Shown here: positions 36,536 to 49,266 of the stretch, in pieces
How the letters are laid out: each line of letters begins with the position of its first letter
How positions within the stretch are numbered: the first letter of the stretch is position 1
Assembly: GCF_029867415.1 (NCBI RefSeq)
Contig: NC_081183.1
Location: 116,240,514-116,304,513, forward strand
Direction of reading: 5' to 3'
Origin: Vicia villosa
Lineage: Eukaryota > Streptophyta > Magnoliopsida > Fabales > Fabaceae
Length of the DNA stretch: 64,000 nt
Notes under the pieces: generated by a model
Seen by the model: only the letters and a program-made list of their open reading frames with translations
Databases searched by the model: none
Told to the model about the DNA's origin: nothing
Position numbers and translations under genes: made by a program

Positions 36536-37440
36536 TTATGCGTCATTCTTTTTTTCTCTTTGTTCCATTATTAAAATAAATGATGGAGGAGAGAATATGC
36601 TATAGAGTCTTGGAATGAAACGTGGTAATATATGAGTTGTAAATTTTCGATCCTCAACATCACTACACCAATTTGAGTCGGCATAACCCACTAATTTGCA
36701 TTCTTTTCCCATATCAGCTGCAGGAAATAAAATTCCATAGTTGAGAGTTCCTTTCAGATACCTTAGTATCTTCTTCGTCGCTGCTAGATGTGATACCTTT
36801 AGCGTCTGCATGAATCTACTTACCATAACCACACTATATGCTAAGTCAGGCATTGTGTGACAAAGGTATCTCAATAACCTAATAAATCTTTTGTATTGGG
36901 TTGGGTTGGGTTGACATCATCTTTATCTAATTCTTTTGACAGTTGCAGTCTTGGTTCTGCAAGTGTCGAAGTCAAGTTGCATTCTTCCATCTCAAATATT
37001 TTGAGAACTTCACTTGCATATCTTCTTTGATGCATAAGCAAACCTCTACTACTCTTGTAGAATTCGATGCGAAGGAAATATGAAACATCTCCCAGATCAG
37101 ACATTTCGAATTCCTTGATGAGATCACCTTTGAAGTCTTCGATCTATTTTTTGCAGCTACCTGTTATCAACAAGTCTTCGACATAGAGACATAGTATAAG
37201 CAATTCACTCTTACTTCTTCTTACATATATTCCATGCTCAGTTGTGCACTTCAAATATTCCTTCTCCCTTAGGAAATTGTCGATCTTCTTCCAAGCTCTT
37301 GGAGCTTGCTTAAGTCCATACAGGGCTTTATGCAGCATGTACACATTTCTTTCTTCGCCATGTTTCATAGACCTAACTGGTTATGCAACCTAGACTTCTT
37401 CGTCTAAGGGTCAATTCAAGAATGCACATTTAATATCCAT
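36536..37440 (-). pseudogene. Ty1/copia RT and RNase H relic (second copia element)
   Basis: Minus-strand pieces: 37144-37368 (ALYGLKQAPRAW; the catalytic box reads YVEDLLITG, with the first Asp changed to Glu); a TAG stop near 37144; the same frame continues 36871-37104 (MSDLGDVSYFLRIEFY); then a frameshift and 36536-36874 (RYLCHTMPDLAYSVVMVSRF, ILRYLKGTLNYGILF and YADSNWCSDVEDRK), where RNase H breaks off at about 36630. The rest of RNase H and the 3' LTR are missing. Wording differs clearly from the SIRE-like elements at both window ends, so this is another copia lineage. Confidence 0.88.
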
Positions 37441-38700
37441 CTGACACATGTGCCAATTGTTCATGTTCGCCAGACCAACAACCAACCTGATTGTTTCGAT
37501 TCTGGAAACAGGTGCAAAACCTTCATCGAAGTCAATTCCTTCCTTCTAAATAAATCCTTTCGCCATAAACCTTTCCTTGTGTCAAGTCACTTCCCCTTTA
37601 GGGTTACACTTCACCTTGTATACCTACTTCACATCAATTGCCTTCGTGCCTTGAGGCAATTCGACAAGTGACCAAGTGTTGTTGTCTTTGATGGACTTCA
37701 CTTCTTCATTCATAGATTTCACCCACTTTGAATCCTTCATTGCGTCAGCTGCATTGACGGGTTCAACATATGCGTAGAAAGCATAATGTACTCGTTCACA
37801 TTCGTCATCGACCATATCATCTGATGTAACCACACATTCTTGCAACTTTGTAGACATGTGTCTTGTTTTCCGAGGACTGCTTGGACATGCATCACCTCTA
37901 ACTTCTTCTTGTCGAACTTCTTCTCTTTCGACTTTAGTGGTTGGTTCTTCATGAAATATTCTCACTAAATCCTTCTTAACATTCTCAGTCCAATCCCATT
38001 CCTTAAGCTCATCTATGATCACGTCCCTCCTAATCACAACTTGCTTGTTCACAGGGTCAAACAACTTGTATCCACCAGTCAAATGATATCCTATTAGGAT
38101 CATCTGACTCGACTTGTTATCAAGTTTTCCTCTCAACTGATCAGGAACATGTCTATATGTTATAGATCCAAATACCTTTATATGACACAAGCTAGGTTTC
38201 ACACCAGACCAACATTATTTTGGCGTAATTCCTTCTAACTTCTTCGTAGGACATCTGTTCAAAATGTATGTTGTCGTCGACACAACTTCACCCCTAAACT
38301 CTTTAGGTAAATGTTTTTCTTTCAACATACTTCTCACCATATTTATGATGGCTCAATTCTTCCTTTATGCAGTTCCATTCTACTGTGGAGTATAGGGTGG
38401 CACCACCTCATGCACACCTTATTTCTCACATATCATGTCAAAGTCTTTCGACACATACTCTCCACCACCATTAGTCCTCAGAACCTTGAGCTTTCGACCA
38501 CTTTGTCTTTCGACCATAGATTTAAACTTGGAAAATACCTCGATCAATTCATTTTTCTTCTTGATCAGGTAAGTCCATAATTTTTGACTGAAATCATCTA
38601 TGAATGTAACAAAGTATTTGTTACCTCTATTCTAATCCACCTGGATTGGTCCATATACATCAGAGTATATGACTTCAAGGATTTCCTTCGACTTGCTTCC
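37441..38700 (-). pseudogene. Ty1/copia integrase relic (second copia element)
   Basis: The segment 37624-38202 is an open frame of 192 codons: CHIKVFGSITYRHVPDQLRG, LIGYHLTGGYKLFDP and VVIRRDVIIDELKEWDW, the integrase C-terminal part and linker. Upstream (38210-38700), interrupted by stops, one reads VFSKFKSMVERQSGRKLKV, TNGGGEYVSKDFD and VPPYTPQ, stop, NGTA, the DDE core with the usual RSD changed to RTN. It is inactive. Confidence 0.83.
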
Positions 38701-39220
38701 TGCATCCTTGCTGAAGTTGTTCTTATGTTGTTTTTCCTGCACATATTCCTCTCACACTACTCTTGAAATGTTAATCTCTAGTAACCTTGAAACCATATTT
38801 CTTCTTTTTCAACTCTCTGATGTAATTGAAGTTGAGATGGCCTAATCGATAATGCCATATTCATTCATCTCTTCTAGTTGCAATTGTAAGGAACTCGTGC
38901 TCCACCATATTTAGTTTAATCTTAAAGGTTCTATTCTGAGACATGAGAGCCTTGAAAATTAACTTCACACTTATGTCGATAAGTCTCATCATCTTGTCTT
39001 CAATCGACACCTTGTAGTTCTTTTAGACTAACTGCCCAATTCTAAGCAAATTGCTCTTCACGCCTGATATGTATAACACATTGGAAATTATTGACCTCTT
39101 TCCATCTTTCCTCATAATCAAAACATCACCAATACCTTCAACTGCTAGAGTATAGTCATTTGCAAATTTCACAGTGTTCTTCATATAAGGCTTTACAAAC
39201 CAATCTTTCCTTCTAAACAT
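38701..39220 (-). pseudogene. Ty1/copia protease region relic (second copia element)
   Basis: The frame at 39023-39220 reads WFVKPYMKNTVKFANDYTLA, VEGIGDVLIMRKDGKRSIIS and NVLYISGVKSNLLRIGQLV. This is the segment just after the protease active site in copia elements. The catalytic DSG motif itself was not clearly seen at 39221-39240. Confidence 0.75.
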
Positions 39221-39240
39221 GTGCGATGAGTATCATGAGT

Positions 39241-39819
39241 CTAAGTACCATTGGTCCTTGAATCTCTCTTTATCTCTTCTATGGCTACCACTATGTGGTC
39301 GAACTTAGGAGCCAATGACCCCAAGATCTTTGCAACAACTGATCTTGATGTCAAAACGTTTCTACATACCATGATTTGATTCACCAGTTTCATAACCCTA
39401 ATGAAGAAATCAGTTATGCTTTCACTTTCTTCCATCTGAAGCAATTCATATGCTCTTTTGTGAGTTTGTAACCTCACCTCTTTCACCGTTTTTGCACCTC
39501 TAAAAGACTTTTCAAGAATCTCTCGAGCTTCTTTTGCAGATTCTACATCACTAACCTTTTCAAAATTATCTGGACTCAGACATTAGTGAATTATAAAGAG
39601 AGCTTTATAAATCTTCTTATTTAATTCTTTATGTGCGGCTTTTTGTTCATCCGTCGCGTCTTCTGCAAGCGGTTCTATCCCTTCTTTCACAAGATCCCAA
39701 AGATCTTGACAACAGAACACACTCTTCATCTGCTTGCACTAATTCTCATAGTTATCTCCTTTCAGAATTAGAAGAGTTGTTGGAAAATGCCCATTCGAAT
39801 GATTCATTGTCGTCGCCAT
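39241..39819 (-). pseudogene. Ty1/copia Gag relic (UBN2 type)
   Basis: Starting at an ATG at 39819 (MATTMNHSNGHFPTTLLILK), with stops on the way, one reads CKQMKSVFCCQDLWDLVKEG, ALFIIH and SAKEAREILEKSFRGAKTV. An open frame 39241-39486 follows, with KRAYELLQMEESESITDFF and LGSLAPKFDHIVVAIEE. This is the UBN2-type Gag of copia elements. The start lies about 25 bases after the primer-binding site. Confidence 0.82.
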
Positions 39820-39846
39820 TCTCTTGCCTTGAATCATTTAACCAGA

Positions 39847-39859
39847 GCTCTAAATACCA
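39847..39859 (-). promoter_or_regulatory. Primer-binding site of second copia element
   Basis: On the minus strand TGGTATTTAGAGC follows the LTR end by two bases. It resembles the initiator-Met primer site TGGTATCAGAGC with a changed centre. Confidence 0.65.
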
Positions 39860-39861
39860 GA

Positions 39862-40230
39862 TGTTTGAATCAAACTCAAACCATTAAGTAATTCTTTATC
39901 ACTACACAATGACAATGAAATAAAAGGGAATTTGGGAAAAAGGTGAATTAGGGTTTACGAAAATAAAAGGAAGAAGATGATTTTCTGCAGAGTTTCTCTC
40001 TACCCACAAACTGTGGAAAACCTTTTATTCACTTGTAACTGCAAATCTGTGAATACAAGTTCTTATGCAAAATAGGGGTTACTCTCTCTATTTATAGTTT
40101 TAGATATGCTTTCTCCCTAAACCAAAAGTCCAAAACATAAAAGCTCAAAATACCTATTTTGTAGCTAAATCAAATCTAAGAGTAGCAACGTGGTTACAAC
40201 ACTTCAACACAAAAGAATTACAATTTAACA
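39862..40230 (-). repeat. 5' LTR of second copia element
   Basis: The inner end (CA on the minus strand) is at 39862. The outer end is uncertain, at 40209 (TGTTGAAG) or 40230 (TGTTAAAT). It contains a minus-strand TATA box, CTATAAATAG, at 40088-40097. The matching 3' LTR is not in the window. The LTR ends about 160-185 bp before the At-4/1-like start codon and is divergently oriented to it. Confidence 0.6.
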
Positions 40231-40392
40231 AATACAAGGGTGGAAAAGAAATTGCCATTAGTTGGGCTTTCATCCCAGATGTGAGAAATGAGCCCATGGC
40301 CCAAAAATGTGATTATACCACTCAATTAGTAACAACTGGAAAATCGTTGCAAGAGGTATACGAATTTTATAATTTTCGAAAAAGAGAGAAAA

Positions 40393-43300
40393 ATGGCGGC
40401 AACGAGTGACGAAGAAATGGACTCACTGCTCTCAGCTTTCAATCAGATCCACGAGGTATTCAAAACCCTAACCAACCTTAAACCCTAATTTCTTGATTTT
40501 TTTCCGTCAATTTTTCATGAATATAGTTGGTGCAATATTTCAGGATGTAAAGAGTAGCATTTCGGAATTCCAGTCACTGCAATCCAAACACAGTTCCGAG
40601 TTAAAATTGCGAGAATCTCTCCAAATCACTTGCAATAACCTCAAAAAAGGTTCGATCAATAAGTACAAAATTATTAGAATTCGTAGATGCAGTATTTCAA
40701 TTTGTTAAATTTAGTTTTGCAAAGTTTCAGAAAATGAAGAGTTGGCGAAACTGTATTCGGAATCCTTGAAGAATGTGGCTGATCAGGTTCTTCAATTGGT
40801 CGGAATTTGGAATAATGTGTTGTTGCTGTGTTTGTTAATTTGATTTGATTAACTGTTATACAGCTTGATTTTCGAGCGAAATGCTTGCATTTGAAAGAAG
40901 AGCTTGAAAGATCGAAGAATGAAGTTATCTCTAAAGAAGATGTGAGTTTTGTAAATTGAAGTTGAAAGAGGGAAAATTACTAGTAGTAACTTACCTTGTT
41001 AATTGTTGGAATATTTTTTCTTCTTTTGGAGCAGGGACATAGAAGGGCTGTGAAATTGCTTGAGGAAGAATATGATGGAAAAATTGCTAGTTTAGAAGCG
41101 AAAGTTAAGTGAGTATTTATGGTTGTATACTTGTATAGACATTTCTGCTACTGAAACTTATGTTTTGTTTCTTATGATGGCCATGCTATTGAAGATTCCA
41201 TGTGAATTTTGAAATTTCTAAGTTAGTTATGAATGAATCATGTGAGGAGTATTTAGGTAACTTTTTGTGTTTCAATGAAAGTGGACACACTTCTATTTTT
41301 ACGTAGTAGAGGTGAAGTGTGTCTAATTAAAGTGGAATCAATGTCCATAACATGATATGTGAATTTTGATACATATTGGAGCATTGTTGTCAAGATTGAG
41401 TGCTGGATCGTAAAACCATACGATCTTATGTGCTAAAGATGTTTGAGAGTGTTACAATTAGAGAAAGATCGTTTTCATCACCGGTGTGGTTAAGATCGAG
41501 CTTTTTGAAGTAAGATCGTAAAAAAAACGTGTTGGGGGTCTTTTTTTGGGGTCTATATTATGATTTTCATGTTTTTGTGTATGCATGAGTATGTATATGT
41601 ATGAAATGACTTTTTTCCCCTTCGGTAGGATCTTCGATGCCGAGCTAACGTTCTGAGTTTTATGATCTTTCACAAGCCGACTGATCCTACTTAAGATCTC
41701 GTGCTTAAGTATTGGAGGCTCGTACAAAATCTGCTTAAATTATGATTTTAAGGGTTTGAATGAAATTGGGTGTGTCAAATTTACTGTATGGAAATAATTT
41801 TGATTTTTAAGCTCAAGATCTAACTAACACACACATTGATCTCACTTTACATTAGGGAATCACTACAAGAGAAAGCAGCTTATGAAGCAACCATAAGTCA
41901 ACTCAATGGAGATATAGCAGCCCACAAAAACCATATGCAAGTCCTAGCAAACCGGTTGGACCAAATCCATTTTGAAGTGGAATCAAAATGTGAGGCACTT
42001 CATTATATAATTTACCTTTACAAGAATCAATTTTTGTCAACACAAGGTTGCAATATATCTTTATTGGTTGAAAATTTGTTTCATTTGGTCATCATGGCTT
42101 GACAGATAGTTCTGAAATCCGGGATTTGAAAGATTGCCTTACGGCTGAGCAGGAAGAGAAAAATGACTTGAACAGAAAAATGCAAAATTTGGAAAAAGAA
42201 TGTAAGCCACTAAATTCATAGCAATTACACTTGCATAAAACCCGATTATTTATCTGTTTGAGCATTTTCATTTTCTGTCACTTTGTAAAATCAGTCGAAA
42301 TTATCTTTTTGTGTTCACTGCAGTGCTGCTTTTTAAGGCAAAGATGGTTGATCAACAACAAGAAATGACATCAAATTGGCAGGTGGAAACACTTAAGCAG
42401 AAAATCATGAAACTTAGAAAGGAGAACGAGGTCCTGAAAAGAATGTTTTCTCATACTGAAGAGGGTAAGTAATGATAACAATTGAGTTCACGAGGATACG
42501 GCATATATCTGATATTAACAGGGTGATATACATACTTTCTAAGCATTGCAAGTTGTAACCAAGCCTCTATTTAAAGGGGTTGATGTATAGGAAAAAAAGG
42601 CAAGCCTAAATAAGTCTATTGGTTATGTTCTATGATGGAAAATGACCCGAAAGATCATGGTTACACTATTCTCAAGTCGAACCGGAATTAGGTATCCAAA
42701 GGCCGAAGCCCATTGAAATTTGATCGCAACATTAACAGACGTAAACATCTTCTAGTATATAATAGCATAGACCATTGATTCGGTTAAAAACAAAATTGAA
42801 CCCCCTTTACACCCTTCTCGATCTTGTCCACCATCTACACCCACAACACCATGTTTGTGTCCCTTTCATTGTTGTACTCCTTATCACAATCACAGTCTTT
42901 GCACGCATTAGACTCAGGCCTCAGTTGTGAACAACTCCATCTTATCATTGTTAATATTAACTATCTTATCATGATCACATAGCCAAGGCCTCTGTATGTG
43001 TATGTACAAGTATCATGTTCAGGTGTTGTTGGAGCCATTTTTCTTTTTCATTTTTCTTTTAAGAAAGTTCGATCAAGAGCCATAACAACATATACTAACT
43101 TTGTGAAAAGGGAAACAACACCAATATATTGGATTGAAATCAAATGTTTCTAGTTGCCTTGCTACTCAAGCAACTAGTAAGGGGAGAAAAATTGAGAGAG
43201 AAGTGTAGAATGATTGTATTGAATTTAATGATTACTAATACGATCAAAAAAATATGGTTTTATAGCTCAAAATACCACTCCCTTGGTGATTTCCTTGATG

Positions 43301-46300
43301 ATCGAGTAAACTAGTAAAATTAGTTAATCTTAACTAACTTTCAGCCACTTCACAAACTAGTAATAACAAACAAACACAACTAGTTAGTTAGACTAAAAAA
43401 TGAGACTTGGTGCACTTTTAGGATTAGATTGATCAACTATAGAAACTACAAAGACACTTAGAACACTTACTCAAAAATATCATTTCCAAAAGGAGAATAT
43501 AAATCCATCCATCAATTTCTCAATATTCACGATCTTATAAGGAAACATGACATAAATTTATATACCTTTAAATCTAAATTGATTGAAATAAAAATCTTAA
43601 ATCGATCTTTAAAAACCAAAAACCATACAAAATCAAATATTATTAGATTTATTTAAATATCATTTTATGAAACCACTTGGATTAATTCATATTTTAGAAT
43701 GATATTTCAAAACCGAATCAAATCAAACCTATTACTTATTTATTGTTTATTAGTATGATACATTGTATTAATCTATTATTCATTTGTGTTTAATTTGTTT
43801 TAATATTATTTATTAATTTAATTTAAACTATTTTCTTTACTATTTCACTTGTGCAACACATAATCGATCGTTATCATTCTGAAATATTATTTTTAAACAT
43901 ATTATACGTTATATATTATGTCAAAACTATTATTTTATTGTGTTTTTTTATAATATTAATTATAATAAATAAATATTTACGATTTGTAATTTGGATATCT
44001 AAAACTCCATTTAAATTAAACCACATAAAATTGAATCAGATCGGATCAGATGAATTTTGTTAACTATTAATCTAAAATCAAACCGATACGCAATTAATTT
44101 TATCATTGGATTAGATAAAATTTTGTATCCAAACAAAAGTTTGTCTCTTTAAAGTGAGCATCCAAATGTACATATTTCTGACTTTGTGATGTGAGCTAGC
44201 AATGTTTAGATGTTGCTGATTTGAAACTAAAAACAACCTAAAAAAACAATATGAATTCAAGTTATACTAAGTGCTAAACAAAGAAACATCGCGCCACTCG
44301 ACTAGGCTACAATTAGTTCATAGACAGCTAACAAACGAGGAAAGATATATTTTCCTATTATACTATCAATGAGTACTCAACACCATAAATTATTGGGATT
44401 ATTGTTTCCACTCTATGTGTTGCTCACTCACCATAGTGCAAATTTAAAAATGCTCTTAAATTTTGAATTTTATTGTCCAGACATACACAAAATACACAAA
44501 ATACGATAAATGAAACATGCAGAGACTAAAAATACATCCAGAGATTTGAATTTGAACCTCCCCTCATCACACCTCACCTATATGTCAGAGTTAGACCAAA
44601 CAACGTTGAAATAATTCAGATTTTGATCTCTAAAATTTCTACGAAGATCAATCTCTAAACGTGTTTAATTTATATACTTGCGTTAAATTTTTTCCTCTTT
44701 CTTTTTCATTTTCAAAAAGTTAGAAAAAAAATCCAAAATAGAGCACGTGGGCAAAATTCTTTTACATCATTTTCAAACTTTCTCACTACTTCTATTATAT
44801 TGTATTCAAGCAAAGAACATCACTCAACATCTACTCCATTCCATTCAATCTAGGTTTATCACTTTTCAAGCTTTCTCACAATTTGATAAAAAAAATTGGA
44901 TTTATTTATTATGCTTCGTTTGTTTGATTTTATCTGTTATGTCTTCTTGGTTTGACTTCTTTAATTATGATATAATTTCTATAGTGTAATTATTGGTAAA
45001 AATATCTAATAACCAAGAAAGATTGAGGCGTGGTAGAGTGACTTACTCAACATGCTTCTGTTCGGAGAGAAAAAGTTAAACCCTCTTTTCTACCCGTCTT
45101 TGTCACTTCATTTGATGTAGAAGCATCGTCTTCCCGAGTTTGCGTGTCTCCGACATCATATTCTCAGAGACATGAGTCCCCTATTGCTGCCTCTGATGCT
45201 CCAGAAGCCGCAAAAGTACATGTTGTTGAACTTCCTGCCGATGTTCTTGATGTTTTTTTAGGAGGCCACTGAGACCCTTCATTGCTTCCTTTGTATCCAA
45301 ACCATGCTGCTAGGCACACGCAGGATGGAGACGAAACACAAGTATGAAATTATTCTTTTAAATATCTTTGTTATAAGATTTGAACTTTCCACGTCTCTCC
45401 GGCTAGGCATATGCAGACGAATGCTCTGAGGATTTGTTACGTTCTTGCTTCATCATCCCGCTAAGAGGGAATTAGGCAATCGAGCCATTTCGAGTTTATC
45501 TTGACCGCATCCTGATAGAGGATATCTGTTTCACGACATATGCCGATCACGATGTGATAGCCTTTTACGAATGATGTATCCAGATTTACCTGAACGAGTC
45601 ATACGACAGTTTGGGTATATGCAAGGTATTCATATAGCCGCAACCATGTCTGCTCCTCCCACTATTCTCTTCAGAGATGTTGATCAAATACTTGAGTCGT
45701 TCTGTGATCATCTGGTCCCAACAAATGTGCGCCTTATATCGAATCTTCTTCTATGAAGAGTGGTATACGGCTGCATCCAATATTTTTATAGAGTGTCACA
45801 TCCTTACAAGGCATCGGATGTAGAGGAAGATCCACCTAAGACAACTCACCGGAAGATATTTGAAGAGAAGCAGGCTAGGGCTAACTATGTCATTGATGTG
45901 TTGTCGATTTGTCAGTCTATTGTGGTCATTGGAAAAACATGCTTGACCACTATACATGCCATAACAGCCGAGACCCGACATGCCTTGCAGTACAACAGGT
46001 AGGGGGAGAAACCATGGGATCAGCTATACCTAGTAGTTAAATTTTTCTTTGTATTTTAATATAAGATTTTGATAATTTGTATTATGATCTGTATTTTGTA
46101 AACAATGATGTATGGTGATACCCAATAAACCATGATAACATCCTTATTTTGTATTCTATAATATTAAAATTTATAAAAAAATATGTTAAATATTTTGATT
46201 ATTTTTAGTTCTCAAAATAATATAAAATACAAATAAACATTAAAATTAGATGTTTATTTTGAAGAACAAAAATTAGAAGTTCGTAATTTTGTAGAAAATA

Positions 46301-47036
46301 AAAATATTTAAATTATTTTACAAAGAAATTGTGAGGATTGGGCTGGAGTTCTTCAGCAGTTACTGTGAATTGTTTTTTATATCTTTTCCTCACAAACTTT
46401 AGCATTAATATATAGTAATTTCTTTCATCTCAATCCAAATTGTAAAAACGAAAGTGGGGCATACAAACACTTCAACACTACACTACAAAGGGTGCAGAAT
46501 GAGAATGAAACACATCTGAAAGATTCCATGTATATTCCTTGATTCAATTTAATATACATATATAACCGATAAGACAGAAAGAATAAGAATATGTATATGC
46601 AATGGTACAAAATGAATGTCACGAATTTGATATCACTGAAAGCATCATACATTCAAACTTGTCTCATACATCTCAGACACTTCTGGGGATGACATTGACA
46701 ACAATCGTGAGTTGATGTTGTTTTCAATTTGTCTCTCCCTTTTGTCTATTCTTACTCAATCATGTTGTTGCTGCCAATTTTTTATGTTTTATTTTAACCA
46801 TGCAAAACACAAATACCATTATCAAGATTCAACAATTTTATCAACCTTTTTTGATTTTTATTATATGCAATTGGTTTTTCTATTGAATTTAAGCGTGTAG
46901 TTATTAGGCTCTGTGACAAATTATGGCATGCAATTGTTTTTCTGTTGAAGAGGAAAATGCCAAGATTGAAAATAACAGTTCATTGCATGTCTTGGAGTTT
47001 AGTTACAGTAATTTGGAAGTTTTAGTCTGTAACTAA
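40393..47036 (+). CDS. At-4/1: At-4/1-like coiled-coil protein
   Basis: Homolog of the plant protein At-4/1, a coiled-coil protein that binds tobamovirus-type movement protein, linked to plasmodesmata and vascular transport. Exons: 40393-40455, 40544-40649, 40731-40786, 40864-40941, 41035-41108, 41856-41989, 42106-42201, 42324-42464, then candidate 46677-46706 and 46951-47036. All have GT-AG ends with matching phases. It starts MAATSDEEMDSLLSAFNQIH and is Glu/Lys/Leu heptad-rich almost throughout; exon 8 ends ETLKQKIMKLRKENEVLKRM. Exons 1-8 give 249 residues, close to my recollection of the Arabidopsis length. The last two exons add 38 residues (TSGDDIDNN, QENAKIENNSSLHVLEFSYS) with a TAA stop; they are less certain. 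Without splicing intron 8, translation stops two codons into it (Gly-Lys-stop). Confidence 0.85.
42465..46676 (+). other. At-4/1-like intron 8 (4.2 kb)
   Basis: Donor GTAAGT, acceptor CATCTCAG. It is large compared with the other introns (about 80-750 bp). It contains the PMD pseudogene at 45001-46002 and, at 43140-43420, a stretch that may be a minus-strand solo copia LTR (TATAAAA about 43260, then a pyrimidine-rich leader). AT-rich dispersed sequence without genes fills 43620-44740 and 46010-46660. Confidence 0.6.
45001..46002 (+). pseudogene. Plant mobile domain (PMD/MAIN-like) pseudogene
   Basis: It begins with wording parallel to the copy at 21.3 kb (SNNQERLRRGRVTYSTCF, with ATA in place of the start ATG). 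After a disrupted stretch it continues with MMYPDLPERVIRQFGYMQGI and ILESFCDHLVPTNVR (45571-45756), then YRVSHPYKASDVEEDPPKTT and VIDVLSICQSIVVIGKT (45760-46002), the C-terminal wording of MAIN-like proteins. Frames are broken by several stops and shifts. It lies in the last large intron of the At-4/1-like gene. Confidence 0.72.
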
Positions 47037-47996
47037 AGACCCGCAGAAAGAATATTGTAGATTCAGCCTTATTCAAATGAAAGCTGGATTTGAGGGTTCT
47101 GGACTAGAAGCAGTACCAAGTCTTGTATGTTCTTGTTCCACATTTGAAATCGGTTAACTTTGTAAAACTAACTATGTAATATGGAATTGTATAATCGCAA
47201 ATATATGGTTGATAATACTTCAGTTGTGAATATATACCTCACATGTAACATCACGTATTTCACAATAGAAATATTTTTAACCATTTATTTGAAATTGTAC
47301 GATTCCAATTACATAGTTGGGGTTACAGAGTCAACCAATATCAAATGTGGAACATTCAGACGCTATATTTAGTCCTATTAACACTCCCATTAAATAGAAG
47401 AGATTGTTCAATACACTATATTTATAAAAAATCTTATGAAAATTTAAAAAAGCTTTTTTTTTCTACAATATTTCGTAAGAAATTGTGCATGTATTGCTAA
47501 TATTTAACATTTTTTTGAATATACATGCAATATTTTCCGTAGATAATACTATAAGAAGTTCAAAGCAAAGTATGATAGGTCTGAAAAATTAACTTTTAAA
47601 TATCATAATTTTTTAGAGAATTCTCTACAATTTTTTTTTACAGATTTTACTAGGGAATTTTTTACAAAGTTTTATTTTGTAGTAATTTATATAAAATAAA
47701 TTCTAAAATTTACCATTTTATGCAGATATATCTGTAATTTTTAACGTGAATTTCACTTCCTGACAAATTTGTTTGATTAGTAAAATCATATGAACAATAT
47801 AATATAAAGTGCATCCGGAAATTAACTTTAAACAAGAGTATTTTCGAACATTTATAGAATTTAAAAAATTCTTAAATGTAATGAACTATTTTTAAAGTGT
47901 AATTTTAAAAGAAGGAGAGATTCTTAGACACAATGAACAAACATGGTTATGAAATCCCAAAATGATTTTTCGTCTAGTCAGTTCGTCTTTCATAAG
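47037..47996. other. 3' flank and AT-rich spacer
   Basis: It includes the presumed 3' UTR of the At-4/1-like gene. No other gene or signal recognised. Confidence 0.4.
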
Positions 47997-48416
47997 GATA
48001 AAATACACTCACCTCTCCTAATATTTAAAATAGAACTTAAACCTCCTCTAATGTTTTTTTGGCTTTATAGTTCTCTGGTTTATAGGGGAAAAGGACCCTA
48101 TTAATCCAGAGTTGTGAACTGAGGTATGAAAACTTGTCAAATATTGTTCTCATCAGAAATTAAAATCGGTATTTTCCGAGTTTAAAATGTGCGATAACAC
48201 TCTTAAACTCTAATAAAATAGTACTAACACACCTTTTAATTTTTAATGAGAGTACAAAATATTATAGGTAAATAACATTTTTTTTGCGATTTTTTGTCTA
48301 TCATTAAAATCTTTTATCAGTATATATAAATATAGGATATTTTTGTATATATTTCAAAATCAAAAGAATATTGGTGTCGTTTTAAAAGATTTCGAGAGAG
48401 GTGAGTATAATTTTCT
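47997..48416. mobile_element. Possible MITE with CTCACCTCTC ends
   Basis: The left end reads AAAATACACTCACCTCTCC and the complement of the right end reads AAAATTATACTCACCTCTC, about 420 bp apart, with an AT-rich centre. No target duplication could be fixed, so the boundaries and superfamily are open. Confidence 0.45.
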
Positions 48417-49065
48417 CAAATTCTTTCAATTAAAAATACACTACATTAAAACTGTGTATAAATTTAGAGGAATATAATGACATGTGATAGAAAAGAAAGA
48501 AGAATAAACAAGATCTGAATGTAGGGGAACATGTGAAAAAGCCAAAGGGAATGAATCCAAAATATTCACCACCACTCCTAAGATTTTGTGGTAATGTGTA
48601 TATATTAATGCAAGAAACAAACAAGTTACTTTGAAGAGAACGCATGGCCTATAGAGCTGACACATAATAACCCTTCTTTTCTTTCTTTTCTTTCTTTCTT
48701 TCTCTCATGGCTCTCCTTTTCAAGTTCATGGATTCTTTTTGTAGTTGTCTTTAGAGATAGGACTAGATTCTACTTTCACACTTTTTTTCATGCTATCGTC
48801 ATCTTTAAATTCCACATTCTTAAACCTATCATCTTGTCCACCTTTCACATTTGCAAGAAAATTTTAAGATACTTTGGAGAATCATGTCTGATTTTATTTG
48901 TAACCCTAACTCAATTAGCATGCTAACAATGTTATCATTATTTTTTTATATTCCATCAGTTAAATGAATGTTGTTTTAGAGAAAATAATTTATTTTAAAA
49001 TAAATGTCATTTTTACTTCTAAATAATGAAATAATTGTTTTTTTTTTAATTATGTCCTTGAATTA
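48417..49065. other. Intergenic, nothing recognised
   Basis: AT-rich with a pyrimidine-rich patch near 48670-48710 (ttctttctttct). The overlapping open frames at 48430-48665 have no motif. Confidence 0.4.
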
Positions 49066-49074
49066 TTATTTTAT

Positions 49075-49257
49075 GAGAAAAGGGGTGATGCACTGACAGT
49101 GTAAAATATTTTTACAATGTCAACCAATCACCACCCATGTATCCAATTAAACCATTTTTTTATTTAAAAAAAACTTAATGACATGGCACATTTATGATTT
49201 TCTATTGGATGACAGTGTAAAATTATTTTACACTGTCAGTGCACTACCTTTTAACTC
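49075..49257. mobile_element. Mutator-type MITE (183 bp)
   Basis: The termini are inverted: GAGAAAAGGGGTGATGCACT at the left and complement GAGTTAAAAGGTAGTGCACT at the right, each followed by GACAGTGTAAAAT. A perfect 9-bp target duplication TTATTTTAT flanks it (49066-49074 and 49258-49266), the length made by Mutator-like transposases. It is non-coding. Inside, CAGTGTAAAATTATTTTACACTG forms an extra hairpin next to the right end. Confidence 0.88.
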
Positions 49258-49266
49258 TTATTTTAT

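Noticed and set aside
43140..43420. Possible solo copia LTR on the minus strand
   Set aside because: TATAAAA and a pyrimidine-rich leader are present, but no TG...CA ends or target duplication could be fixed, so it is only mentioned within the intron entry.
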